Source: an uncultured Paracoccaceae bacterium (GTDB taxonomy: Bacteria; Pseudomonadota; Alphaproteobacteria; Rhodobacterales; Rhodobacteraceae). Taken from it: a DNA stretch of 64,000 nucleotides. The translations under genes were made by a program, and so were the position numbers. Under the pieces are notes generated by a model. It was not told where the DNA came from and made no database searches. It saw nothing but the letters and a program-made list of their open reading frames with translations. The stretch is from the NCBI GenBank assembly GCA_947503965.1, contig CANNFU010000001.1:620001-684000 (forward strand). Direction: 5' to 3'. This document shows positions 1 to 7,683 of the stretch, piece by piece. Every line of letters starts with the position of its first letter. Within the stretch, counting starts at the first letter, position 1.

Positions 1-318
1 GCCGGTATAGATGCACCGGATATCATCAACGCCATCCCCGAAGGCCAGTCCGACACGTTCTCGGCCGAAGTGTTGGAGCAATTCGATGCGGACTGGGTGT
101 TTCTTTCTTACGCCAACCAGAACGGCGAAACGCCTGCGGACGCCATTGCCAATATGGACGCATTACTACCGTCCTGGTGCGCGGCACTTACTGCCTGTCA
201 AGAAGGACGGGTGATCCCGGTCCCCATTGTCGAGGCTGCAAGCTGGTCGCCTGATGCATTCTTCGCCACGACGATGATGCTGATCGGCACGATGGGAAAC
301 CGACTGAACTACGACTGA
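1..318 (+). CDS. Siderophore ABC transporter binding protein, C-terminal part (5' cut by window edge)
   Basis: This is the last 105 codons of a periplasmic substrate-binding protein of the TroA/FecB type, open from base 1 with no start codon in the window. The end of the protein (PVPIVEAASWSPDAFFATT, then a final helix ending in NRLNYD) matches the C-terminal lobe of iron-siderophore binding proteins. It is followed after 67 bases by a second and then a third protein of the same general class, so it belongs to an iron-uptake operon. It should deliver ferric siderophore to an inner-membrane permease, but no permease or ATPase is visible here. Ligand unknown. Confidence 0.75.
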   Translation, partial: AGIDAPDIINAIPEGQSDTFSAEVLEQFDADWVFLSYANQNGETPADAIANMDALLPSWCAALTACQEGRVIPVPIVEAASWSPDAFFATTMMLIGTMGNRLNYD

Positions 319-385
319 TCAGAAGTGCAAGCCAGCCTCGGCCCGGGGCAAGCCAGCATCATGCACCGATGCGAAAGGACGCGCT

Positions 386-1348
386 TTGAAACATCTCAAG
401 TTAGTTTTGGCAACGTTAGTGATAATGGTGTCTCCTGCTTTTGCGCAGGAATACCCTGTGACAATCGAACATAGGTTCGGCACCACAGTCATCGAGGCGG
501 CGCCGACGCGTGTGGCCAGTGTGGACTATAACGGTGCGGATAACCTGCTGGCCCTTGGTATTCAGCCCGTCGCGATCCGGTACTGGTATGGCGATGCCGA
601 AAACGGGCTATGGCCTTGGGCACAATCGTTGCTGTCATCCGACCCGGAGGTCCTGCGAGGCGATCTGAACTTTGAGCAGATTGCGGCATCTGAACCCGAT
701 GTCATCCTGGCCATCTGGTCGGGTATCACCCCGGACGAATATGACCAACTGTCCAAGATTGCACCTGTTGTTGCCGTGCCGAAAGGCGTGGGCGATTATG
801 CATTGCCGTGGGATCAGCTTGCGCTGATCGCTGGCGAAGCAACGGGCAAGCTGGGAGAGGCTGAAACGCTGGTCGCAGACCTGCGCGCAGATATTGCCGC
901 GATGGCCGCGCGCAACCCTGAGTGGCAAGGTCTGACTGCCGCTGTCGCATATTACTGGAACGACATGCTGGGCGTCTACGCAGGCAACGATATTCGGCCC
1001 TTGTTGCTGTCCAACCTTGGGTTTCGTGTCCCTGATCAAGTCACCGAAGCCACGCCAAGCGGGGAGTTTGCCCTTACGTTCTCAGAGGAAGAGTTGGACA
1101 TCATTGATGCCGACGTTCTGATTTGGGTCACGAATGGCAACCAAGACCAACGCAACAAGATCGAAGGCCTTGCCCTGCGTCCGGCACTCACGGCGTTCCA
1201 GGAAGGGCGAGAAGTGTTCACAGACGATGTTCTGACGGCGGCGTTCAGCCATGGCTCCCTGCTCAGCCTGCCCTTTGCGCTTGCGCAGCTTGAACCAAAG
1301 ATCAACGCCGCAATCGACGGTGATACGGCGACAGAAGTTTCAGAATAA
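386..1348 (+). CDS. Iron-siderophore ABC transporter periplasmic binding protein
   Basis: A 320-residue class III periplasmic binding protein. Residues 1-20 form a Sec signal peptide ending in PAFA-Q. The N-terminal lobe carries the family pattern TRVASVDYNGADNLLALGI (about residues 41-60), and the long linker helix and C-terminal lobe follow. The start is TTG at 386, chosen because GAAAGGA lies just upstream and the reading frame then begins with the signal peptide. It lies in tandem with two other binding proteins and upstream of a FhuF-like reductase, which fits capture of ferric siderophore in the periplasm. The specific siderophore cannot be read from sequence. Confidence 0.85.
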   Translation: MKHLKLVLATLVIMVSPAFAQEYPVTIEHRFGTTVIEAAPTRVASVDYNGADNLLALGIQPVAIRYWYGDAENGLWPWAQSLLSSDPEVLRGDLNFEQIAASEPDVILAIWSGITPDEYDQLSKIAPVVAVPKGVGDYALPWDQLALIAGEATGKLGEAETLVADLRADIAAMAARNPEWQGLTAAVAYYWNDMLGVYAGNDIRPLLLSNLGFRVPDQVTEATPSGEFALTFSEEELDIIDADVLIWVTNGNQDQRNKIEGLALRPALTAFQEGREVFTDDVLTAAFSHGSLLSLPFALAQLEPKINAAIDGDTATEVSE

Positions 1349-1379
1349 CTCACCATTTTCACACCCAAAGGACGACACG

Positions 1380-2333
1380 ATGAAATCCCTCATCAAGATC
1401 ACTGCCTTTATCCTACTCACCGCAACCCCCGCCGCTGCACTTGATTGCGCGGACGGCTTTCGTGCGTTCGCCCATGCAGCCGGTGAAGACTGTATTCCTG
1501 CAAACCCGGAACGTATCGTCACCCTGCAGGACCAGAACGGCCTGTTGCCACTGTTGGAACTGGGCGTCACACCCGTTGGCAGCGCGGGCCATATTACCGA
1601 GGATGGCCCGGTGTTCCGCAGGTTGCGCAGCTTTGATGCGACGGACGTCGCTTTCATCGGATCATACCGCGAACCGGATGTCGAAGCCGTTGCCGCCCTT
1701 GTCCCTGATCTGATCATCGCAACCCCTTGGCCTGAAGGCGCCTATGAAACCTATAGCCGCATCGCACCAACCATCATAATCGACATGTTCAGTCAGCCGA
1801 TGGACGCAACCCTGCTGCAATTCGCTGACGCGGTGGGCCGTATGGACGAGGCAAAGGTACTTCAGGCCCAATTTGAAGCGGAAATCGCGACAATCCGGCA
1901 AGAGATCGACGATGTACTACCTCAAACGACTGTCTCTTTCGTCGAATATTGGGACAATACGATCTCGGGCGTTCCGAACAAACAGTCTCTCAGCCTCGCC
2001 ATACCTGCTTTGGATATTGTCAGAACTCCCTACGAACAGACGATTGACGACTGGGTCCCACTGTCGGTCGAGATATTGGGGAACAACCCTTCCGACATCA
2101 TGATCCTGATCGCCAATGCAGATGATCAGATTGGCTCAATGGATCCGGCCGTTGCTGAATTCATGGCTAATCCAGTGGTGCAAGCGACCGAAGTGGCAAA
2201 GGCGGGTCAGGTTTTCGCCGTCGATAGCAAATCCGTCTACGGTACCTCTTGGGGGTCGGTTCTGGACGCGGTGCGTGCCTTCGCCGAGGTCATCGGACAG
2301 GATGGCATCAATCGCGATCTCGTTGTCGAATGA
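1380..2333 (+). CDS. Iron-siderophore ABC transporter periplasmic binding protein
   Basis: A 317-residue periplasmic binding protein with a signal peptide (MKSLIKITAFILLTATPAAA, then LDC). The N-lobe motif PERIVTLQDQNGLLPLLELGVTPVGS is typical of FecB/FepB/FatB-like proteins. The ATG at 1380 is preceded by AAAGGACG. Its TGA overlaps the ATG of the next gene (ATGA at 2330), which indicates translational coupling with the ferric reductase. It is clearly diverged from the protein encoded at 386-1348, so the pair is an old duplication or serves different siderophores. Iron (Fur) regulation is likely but no operator is seen inside the operon. Confidence 0.85.
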   Translation: MKSLIKITAFILLTATPAAALDCADGFRAFAHAAGEDCIPANPERIVTLQDQNGLLPLLELGVTPVGSAGHITEDGPVFRRLRSFDATDVAFIGSYREPDVEAVAALVPDLIIATPWPEGAYETYSRIAPTIIIDMFSQPMDATLLQFADAVGRMDEAKVLQAQFEAEIATIRQEIDDVLPQTTVSFVEYWDNTISGVPNKQSLSLAIPALDIVRTPYEQTIDDWVPLSVEILGNNPSDIMILIANADDQIGSMDPAVAEFMANPVVQATEVAKAGQVFAVDSKSVYGTSWGSVLDAVRAFAEVIGQDGINRDLVVE

Positions 2334-3151
2334 GCCAGATGCCGCGCGTCATGCACGATATATTGGCAGATCTTACGCCGCTGGAGGGGACGTTTTCCCC
2401 TGTTCTCAGGCTGGACAATTCGTCTGCGGCCAACCTGTCGCTGTCGGATGTAACAGACGATTGCGCGCGTCGCCTGATGGCGGATGCAATTCTCGATGAA
2501 CCGGGCGGGGACGCCAAGCTCGCGGCGGCGTATCTGATTGGGACGGTGTCATACAGTATCTGTGAACCGCTTGCAGGTCTGGCTCTGCACGGCCTTTGGC
2601 TTGCTGCGGCAAAACCAGATGCCATCAGCCTGTCTGAACGGTTTGTGCATTGGGAGGAAGATGGCGAAAAAGGAGTGAGCCTCGCATTTGACCTGAACAT
2701 CAACGAAAGCGCGGTGGCTTTTGTCGATGTGCCGGCAACCCACGGACTTGCCATGACATTGGAGCAGCTGCATGCACCTCTTATCGAGACGCTGCATCGG
2801 ATCTCCGGCCTGTCGTGGTCGGCCCTTTGGCGATTGGTGTCCGACAGCCTCGCCTCCGCCTTTCTGGAACACGGGCGCGCGATCGGTCGGGCCGAACCCG
2901 CCATTGATCACGCGCGCATCACTCTGCGTGATCGCGGATCGAAACTGTTCAACAAGCAGACCGATTTTGAATGGGTTACCCTACCAGAAGCTCCAAAAAT
3001 CGGTGATTGGATGCGCATCCGCGGCGGCGGCTGCCGATATTACACGTCTTCTGGCGAAGATGCCGCGTACTGCACAACATGCGTCTTGCGACCAGCTGAC
3101 AGCCGCCGAGAGCGTTATCGAGACTACCTGCGACGGACAAGGTTGCCGTGA
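2330..3151 (+). CDS. FhuF-like siderophore-iron reductase
   Basis: A 273-residue cytoplasmic protein matching the FhuF family of 2Fe-2S ferric-siderophore reductases, which release iron inside the cell. The diagnostic C-terminal cysteine motif is present as C235-x12-C248-x2-C251, followed by the usual basic tail. The classical family motif has two adjacent cysteines at the first position. Here the preceding residues are Gly-Gly-Gly, so only three of the four expected ligands are visible in the motif (C45 and C78 occur elsewhere). The start overlaps the stop of the binding protein (ATGA). A start further upstream in frame would overlap that gene by about 80 bases and is not favoured. Confidence 0.75.
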   Translation: MSQMPRVMHDILADLTPLEGTFSPVLRLDNSSAANLSLSDVTDDCARRLMADAILDEPGGDAKLAAAYLIGTVSYSICEPLAGLALHGLWLAAAKPDAISLSERFVHWEEDGEKGVSLAFDLNINESAVAFVDVPATHGLAMTLEQLHAPLIETLHRISGLSWSALWRLVSDSLASAFLEHGRAIGRAEPAIDHARITLRDRGSKLFNKQTDFEWVTLPEAPKIGDWMRIRGGGCRYYTSSGEDAAYCTTCVLRPADSRRERYRDYLRRTRLP

Positions 3152-3360
3152 AAGGCGGACGTACATGACAGTGAAAGCATGGTTTTTTCGTACCGCATTT
3201 CGACTTCGATCCCATCATAGGCTTTGCATCTGCAGCGAATAACCGCAAAGCGGGCTGCAGCCGCAGCATCCAGACCGAGTGCTCAAGATCGGATCCGGGC
3301 TGGTCGCGCAGTGTCATATGTTTACTTGTTTGGGTAAGCAGTTTGGGCCACGTTGCTGTC

Positions 3361-3777
3361 ATGAAACTTAAACTACATCACATCAACCTATGCTCGACCA
3401 ATGTACCCGAGATGGACCGCTTTTATCGCGAGGTTCTTGCACTAGGGGATGAAGAACCCGCGAAATTGCCGCCCTTGAACACCGAAAAGGGACTCGTGGG
3501 TGATGTTTCGTTTGTGACCGATGGCGATATCCAGATGCACCTGACGCCGCGCGACGTTTTGAATTCATTTCGTTCCGGTCAGGTCGTAAATCCGCTTGAA
3601 CGCGGCCATATTGCCTACCGCACAGACGATATTGCTGCTTTCATGGCCCATCTCGATGCCCAAGGTGTGCCTTATTCAGACTGGGGCAGCAGCGCTGTAA
3701 AGGGATGGCATCAGGTGTTTTTCTACGATCCCGACGGAAATGTGATCGAAGTTCATCAACTTGTCGACGTTGAGTAA
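3361..3777 (+). CDS. VOC (glyoxalase/bleomycin-resistance fold) family protein
   Basis: A 138-residue vicinal-oxygen-chelate protein with two beta-alpha-beta-beta-beta repeats. The N-terminal KLHHINLCSTNVPEMDRFYREVLALG gives the first metal-ligand histidine (HHIN), GHIAYRTDD gives the second, and FYDPDGNVIEVHQ near the C-terminus carries the terminal glutamate. Possible activities are glyoxalase, dioxygenase or isomerase, and the substrate cannot be assigned. The start is ATG 3361; an in-frame TTG at 3343 has no better ribosome site. It stands alone after a 209-base gap that follows the iron genes and is convergent with the GntR gene, so it may be functionally linked to that region. Confidence 0.8.
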   Translation: MKLKLHHINLCSTNVPEMDRFYREVLALGDEEPAKLPPLNTEKGLVGDVSFVTDGDIQMHLTPRDVLNSFRSGQVVNPLERGHIAYRTDDIAAFMAHLDAQGVPYSDWGSSAVKGWHQVFFYDPDGNVIEVHQLVDVE

Positions 3778-3803
3778 AGCCAAGGTGGGGTTAATTCCCA
3801 ATA

Positions 3804-3843
3804 GCACAGCGCATCGACACTCACGCTGATTTAGGCGCTGTGC
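3804..3843. terminator. Inverted repeat between convergent genes
   Basis: Perfect 9-base arms GCACAGCGC (3804-3812) and GCGCTGTGC (3835-3843) are separated by 22 bases, in the 143-base gap between the VOC gene and the convergent GntR gene. No U-tract follows, so a terminator role is only a guess. The rest of the gap shows nothing recognisable. Confidence 0.35.
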
Positions 3844-3920
3844 GCGAGTATCTCGATCTGCTGGATGCCAAAGCCTTTGAGGTGGGCGGCAATAGCGCGG
3901 CCTGCCCTCCCAATGCCGCC

Positions 3921-4577
3921 CTATTCTTGCAGCAAAATTCCGAGTGTCTTTGACTGCGCGCTTTCGATATGGCGTTTCATTGCCAACGCTGCGGCTTCGA
4001 CATCATCTTCCATCAATCCCGAAACAATGTCTTCATGTTCGTGCCACGACTGTTCAGCGGTCACGCCCAAGCGGACCACCACGCCCATCGAGCGCCTGAT
4101 ATGATGCCAGTTCAGCCGCATGGTTTGCAGGATCGTTTCATTACCACTCCAGCGGTAGATCATCTCGTGAAACTCGAAATCGACCTCGATTTGTGACAGG
4201 GCGTCGTGTGATTGCACGGCGTGCCAGCCGCGACGGATGATATCTTGCGCCTGTTTCTGTGCGTCAGTCGGGCGGCGGTCATGTGCGAGGCGCACGGCGA
4301 AGGGTTCCAACCCGCTGCGGAATTCATAGATGGCACGGAATTGATCAACGCTGATGTGCGATACGATGACCCCGCGACGGCCCGTATCCTCGACGAACCC
4401 ATTTGCCTTCAGCATCGAAATCGCACTGTTCACGGGCTGGCGCGATACTTGCAATCGCGCGGCGATCTCATCTTGATGCAAGCGCTGGCCCGGCGCGAAC
4501 TCACCGGAACAAATCGCGTTGAGCAGTATGTCGTGCGTCTGCTCGGTGAGCGATTTTGGCTGTTCGATCGTATCCAT
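3921..4577 (-). CDS. GntR-family (FCD) transcriptional regulator
   Basis: A 218-residue FadR/VanR-type regulator. Residues about 10-70 form the winged helix-turn-helix (EIAARLQVSRQPVNSAISMLKANGFVEDTG). Residues about 80-210 form the all-helical FCD effector domain with the metal-ligand pattern DFEFHEMIY and later histidines (HEHED, KRHIESA). Such proteins usually repress catabolic operons and are released by a carboxylate or sugar-acid ligand. It is divergent from the ribbon-helix-helix gene and the dehydrogenase operon. A perfect 20-base palindrome of the type bound by this subfamily lies in the shared upstream region, so autoregulation and control of the operon are likely. Confidence 0.9.
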   Translation of the reverse strand: MDTIEQPKSLTEQTHDILLNAICSGEFAPGQRLHQDEIAARLQVSRQPVNSAISMLKANGFVEDTGRRGVIVSHISVDQFRAIYEFRSGLEPFAVRLAHDRRPTDAQKQAQDIIRRGWHAVQSHDALSQIEVDFEFHEMIYRWSGNETILQTMRLNWHHIRRSMGVVVRLGVTAEQSWHEHEDIVSGLMEDDVEAAALAMKRHIESAQSKTLGILLQE

Positions 4578-4638
4578 CCGCAGGCTCCTTCTTGTGACGG
4601 TGAATCACATTCTGGCTTCGGCTTCTAGACAGAATGTG

Positions 4639-4658
4639 AAATTTCGTATACGAAATTT
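4639..4658. promoter_or_regulatory. Candidate GntR operator (perfect palindrome)
   Basis: AAATTTCGTATACGAAATTT is a perfect 20-base palindrome 62 bases upstream of the GntR start and 31 bases upstream of the RHH gene start. The TTCGTATACGAA core resembles the TTGTATACAA-type sites known for FCD-family GntR regulators. A ten-base copy of one arm, GAAATTTCGT, recurs at 5003-5012 before the VOC/dehydrogenase operon. Confidence 0.65.
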
Positions 4659-4688
4659 TCGGTGGTTTGAGATTTGGGGGAGGTCATC

Positions 4689-4982
4689 ATGTGTGAAGTC
4701 TTTGCCGGGCAGGACCCGGACAGGTATGCCTGCACGACCCGGCGACTGCGTTTGAACGGCCAAAGCACATCCATTCGGTTGGAAAACGCATTCTGGAAAA
4801 CGCTGGACGACATCGCTGCGCGGGATGGTGTTTCAACGCCGGTCTTCATCTCCACGCTTCATTCAGAAGTACTGGAACGTCGGGGAGAGCCATCGAATTT
4901 CACGTCCCTTCTGCGCTGCGCCTGTCTGAAATTCATGGAATTCTCCCGCGCCGAACCCGCCCACATCTTCGCGGCCGAGTAA
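4689..4982 (+). CDS. Small ribbon-helix-helix domain protein
   Basis: A 97-residue protein whose residues about 18-75 (TRRLRLNGQSTSIRLENAFWKTLDDIAARDGVS) fit the RHH_4-type ribbon-helix-helix family: a short beta strand rich in Arg/Ser/Thr followed by two helices. Such proteins bind DNA as dimers or are uncharacterised partners in alphaproteobacteria. The ATG at 4689 is used because GGGGGAGG lies 5-12 bases upstream; a TTG 15 bases earlier would remove that site. It sits between the GntR operator and the dehydrogenase operon, so it may be co-regulated or act as an additional local regulator. Function is not established. Confidence 0.7.
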   Translation: MCEVFAGQDPDRYACTTRRLRLNGQSTSIRLENAFWKTLDDIAARDGVSTPVFISTLHSEVLERRGEPSNFTSLLRCACLKFMEFSRAEPAHIFAAE

Positions 4983-5002
4983 GGCGAAATCTAATTCGTA
5001 AG

Positions 5003-5034
5003 AAATTTCGTGGGTAGTAAAGGCATACTACCCG
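5003..5034. promoter_or_regulatory. Second GntR half-site and adjacent inverted repeat
   Basis: GAAATTTCGT (5003-5012) repeats an arm of the 4639-4658 palindrome. It abuts an inverted repeat GGGTAGTA (5013-5020), six bases, TACTACCC (5027-5034). Both lie in the 110-base gap before the VOC/dehydrogenase operon. The hairpin could be an operator or an attenuator; no function can be shown. Confidence 0.45.
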
Positions 5035-5092
5035 TCACCGTGGCGCAAAGAGTTATCCTGCAGTCAATATGTACTGATTGCAGGAGCTCACC

Positions 5093-5488
5093 TTGGCCAA
5101 ACAAATCCATTCGATGATCCGGGTTCTTGATGAGGACCGGTCACTTAAGTTTTACGACAAGGCGTTCGGTCTGAAGGTCGCTGATCGTTTCGACTTTGAC
5201 GATTTCACGCTGGTCTATCTGAGCAATCCTGAATCCGAATTCGAATTGGAACTGACCATCAACAAGGGGCAGTCTGAACCATACGACGTAGGCAATGGCT
5301 ATGGCCATCTTGCGGTGTCGGTAGACGACCTTGACACCGAGCATGCCCGGTTCGAGGTCGAAGGTCTTGCACCTCGCAAACTCGTTGAATTTGCACCCGG
5401 CGGTGAACGCATTGCCCGGTTTTTCTTCGTGGCTGATCCCGACGGTTACCAGATCGAGGTTCTGGAACGCGGCGGCCGCTTCAAATGA
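5093..5488 (+). CDS. VOC family protein, lactoylglutathione lyase-like
   Basis: A 131-residue VOC protein closer to glyoxalase I than the one at 3361. KQIHSMIRVLDEDRSLKFYDKAFGLKV supplies the first His ligand, FELELTINKG the first Glu, GYGHLAVSVDD the second His, and ADPDGYQIEVLERG the second Glu, so all four metal-ligand positions of glyoxalase I are filled. The expected reaction is isomerisation of a 2-oxoaldehyde-thiol hemiacetal, or a related metal-dependent step. The start is TTG at 5093, with CAGGAGC seven bases upstream. It is 19 bases before the Tat-exported dehydrogenase subunit and so probably first in that operon, although it has no export signal. Confidence 0.8.
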   Translation: MAKQIHSMIRVLDEDRSLKFYDKAFGLKVADRFDFDDFTLVYLSNPESEFELELTINKGQSEPYDVGNGYGHLAVSVDDLDTEHARFEVEGLAPRKLVEFAPGGERIARFFFVADPDGYQIEVLERGGRFK

Positions 5489-5507
5489 CATCAAGGGAGG
5501 ACGAACG

Positions 5508-6035
5508 ATGATGTCTGATACAGCAAGCCCTAAGGGGCTGACACGGCGCCAACTGTTGTCGCGGGCTACCGCGGCGGGCGCATCATTTGTGGTGGGGGCA
5601 GGTTTTCTTGCAGCACCTGATGCAGCCTGGGCTATGGAAACCGTCGCATTGAAGCCTGAAACCATGGCAACGCTCATCCAGATGGCCCGCGATATCTATC
5701 CGCACGACAAGGTGGGTGACGAATATTACGTCGTGGCGGTCAAAGGCTATGACAATGCCGATGCCGCCCAAGGGATCGAGGCCGGCATCGCCGCACTCAA
5801 TGCCGCCGCTCAAGGCAAGGGGCATGCCAATTACCTGTCGGTAGGTTGGGAACGCGACCGCGTCGCTATTCTGCGCGGCATGCAGGATAGCCCGTTCTTC
5901 CAGCAGATCCGCGGCAACCTCGTGACTGGACTTTATAACCAGAAAGCTGTCTGGCCGATCTTTGGCTACGAAGGGTCATCTTTCGAGATGGGTGGCTATC
6001 TCGAGCGTGGCTTTGACGACATCAACTGGCTGTAA
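5508..6035 (+). CDS. Tat-exported small subunit of a GMC dehydrogenase (gluconate 2-dehydrogenase subunit 3-like)
   Basis: A 175-residue protein with a twin-arginine signal (TRRQLLSRATAAGASFVVG, residues about 12-30, cleavage after AAWA). The mature part, with MARDIYPHDKVGDEYYV and a C-terminal FGYEGSSFEMGGYLERGFDDINW, matches the small (gamma) subunit family of membrane gluconate, fructose and sorbitol dehydrogenases. In those complexes the small subunit carries the Tat signal for the cofactor-loaded large subunit, which is encoded next (21-base gap) and has no signal of its own. AGGGAGG precedes the ATG at 5508; a second ATG follows directly. Confidence 0.85.
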   Translation: MMSDTASPKGLTRRQLLSRATAAGASFVVGAGFLAAPDAAWAMETVALKPETMATLIQMARDIYPHDKVGDEYYVVAVKGYDNADAAQGIEAGIAALNAAAQGKGHANYLSVGWERDRVAILRGMQDSPFFQQIRGNLVTGLYNQKAVWPIFGYEGSSFEMGGYLERGFDDINWL

Positions 6036-6056
6036 GCCAAAGGGGAGGACAGCGAA

Positions 6057-7628
6057 ATGGCTGCACCATTTGATCTGAACGACGACAGTGTTGTCGTCAT
6101 TATCGGCACTGGCGCCGGTGGCGGCGTGCTGGCAAATGAACTGGCCCAGAAGGGCGTGGGTGTTGTCGCACTCGAAGCGGGCGGGCGGTATCTGCCACAG
6201 GATTATGTCAACGATGAGTGGGAAAGCTTCGGCCAGCTTGCTTGGACCGACGCGCGCACCACATCTGGCGACTGGCGGGTCGCCAAGGATTTCAGCGGCC
6301 TGCCCGCCTGGATCGTCAAGGCTGTCGGTGGGACCACAACGCATTGGGCTGGCGCATCGCTGCGCTTTCAAGAGCATGAATGGAAGGCAGCGACGACCTA
6401 TGGCACCGTGCAGGGCGCAAATCTGCTCGACTGGCCGATTGACGCCGCCGAGATGGACCCATGGTACACGCTGGCCGAAGACAAGCTGGGCGTGACCCGC
6501 ACCGGCGACCGTCCTGGCCTGCCCGGCAACAACAACTACAAAGTGTTCGAAGCCGGTGCGAGGGCGCTGGGTTACGAACAGGTATCGACAGGGCGTATGG
6601 CCATCAACTCGGACGAGAGCCGCGACCGGATGATGTGCCAGCAGACAGGGTTCTGTTTTCAGGGCTGCAAATGGGGCGCAAAATGGTCCGCGGCCTACAC
6701 AGACATTCCCGAGGGCGAGGCAACTGGCAATCTGGAATTACGCGAGCGCGCCCATGTGGCCCGTATCCTGCATGACGACACCGGCAAGGTTACGGGCGTC
6801 GAATACTTCGATGCCGAGGGCAATCTGCAGATGCAGAAGGCGCGGATCGTCTGCGTCGCGGGCAACACGTTTGAATCGCCACGACTGCTGCTGAATTCCG
6901 CCTCGTCGATGTTTCCTGACGGGCTGGCCAATTCATCCGGGCAGGTGGGGCGCAACTACATGCGTCACGTGACCGGGTCGGTCTACGCTGTTTTCGACAA
7001 GCCTGTGCGCATGTGGCGTGGGACAACAATGGCCGGCATTGTGCAGGACGAGGCGCGACACGACACCTCGCGCGGCTTTGTGGGCGGATATGAGCTTGAG
7101 ACGCTCTCGCTCGGCCTGCCCTTCATGGCGGCTTTCCTCGACCCCGGCGCATGGGGGCGTGAATTCACGACCGCGCTCGACTCTTACGAAAACATGGCGG
7201 GCATGTGGATCGTGGGCGAGGACATGCCGCAGGAAACCAACCGTGTCACGATCAATTCCGACGTAACGGACCAGTGGGGCCTGTCAGTCGCCAACGTGCA
7301 TTTCGACGATCACCCCAACGATATCGCGATGCGCAACCATGCCTACAAGCAAGGTCAGGCAATCTACGAGGCCGTGGGCGCCACCCGCACTATGCCGACT
7401 CCGCCTTATCCGTCGACCCATAATCTTGGGACCAACCGCATGTCGGCCAACGCCCGTGACGGGGTCGTCAACAGATGGGGCCAGACCCATGACATTGCGA
7501 ACCTCTTCGTCTCGGACGGATCGCAATTCACAACCGGCGCGGCAGAAAACCCGACACTGACGATCGTAGCCTTGGCGATCCGGCAAGCCGACCATATCGC
7601 CCGCGAGATGGCCGCACAGAACATCTAA
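6057..7628 (+). CDS. GMC-family FAD dehydrogenase, large subunit
   Basis: A 523-residue glucose-methanol-choline oxidoreductase. The FAD Rossmann motif VVIIGTGAGGGVLANELAQKG lies at residues about 14-33 and GGTTTHWAGASLRF, near residue 100, is the family's flavin-proximal segment. The C-terminal catalytic region has the conserved His (STHNLGTNRMS) and Asn (AAENPTLTIVALAIR). It lacks a signal peptide and is expected to be co-exported with the Tat protein encoded upstream. It would oxidise an alcohol, polyol or sugar acid in the periplasm and pass electrons to the cytochrome c of the same operon. The closest described enzymes are gluconate 2-dehydrogenase-type flavoproteins; the substrate is not determined. 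AGGGGAGG precedes the start. Confidence 0.88.
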   Translation: MAAPFDLNDDSVVVIIGTGAGGGVLANELAQKGVGVVALEAGGRYLPQDYVNDEWESFGQLAWTDARTTSGDWRVAKDFSGLPAWIVKAVGGTTTHWAGASLRFQEHEWKAATTYGTVQGANLLDWPIDAAEMDPWYTLAEDKLGVTRTGDRPGLPGNNNYKVFEAGARALGYEQVSTGRMAINSDESRDRMMCQQTGFCFQGCKWGAKWSAAYTDIPEGEATGNLELRERAHVARILHDDTGKVTGVEYFDAEGNLQMQKARIVCVAGNTFESPRLLLNSASSMFPDGLANSSGQVGRNYMRHVTGSVYAVFDKPVRMWRGTTMAGIVQDEARHDTSRGFVGGYELETLSLGLPFMAAFLDPGAWGREFTTALDSYENMAGMWIVGEDMPQETNRVTINSDVTDQWGLSVANVHFDDHPNDIAMRNHAYKQGQAIYEAVGATRTMPTPPYPSTHNLGTNRMSANARDGVVNRWGQTHDIANLFVSDGSQFTTGAAENPTLTIVALAIRQADHIAREMAAQNI

Positions 7629-7639
7629 GCAAAGAGTGT

Positions 7640-7657
7640 GGCGCCCATATGGGCGCC
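7640..7657. other. Perfect 18-base palindrome between operon genes
   Basis: GGCGCCCATATGGGCGCC lies in the 55-base gap between the GMC subunit and the propeller dehydrogenase. In RNA it would fold into a stable hairpin without a U-tract, so it is more likely a 3' mRNA-stability or attenuation element than a full terminator. Confidence 0.5.
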
Positions 7658-7683
7658 GCCTTCACTTCAAGGGAGGAAAAATC

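Noticed and set aside
3778-3920. A decayed gene fragment between the VOC gene and the GntR gene
   Set aside because: Short stretches read like coding sequence but no family could be recognised; only the inverted repeat is reported.
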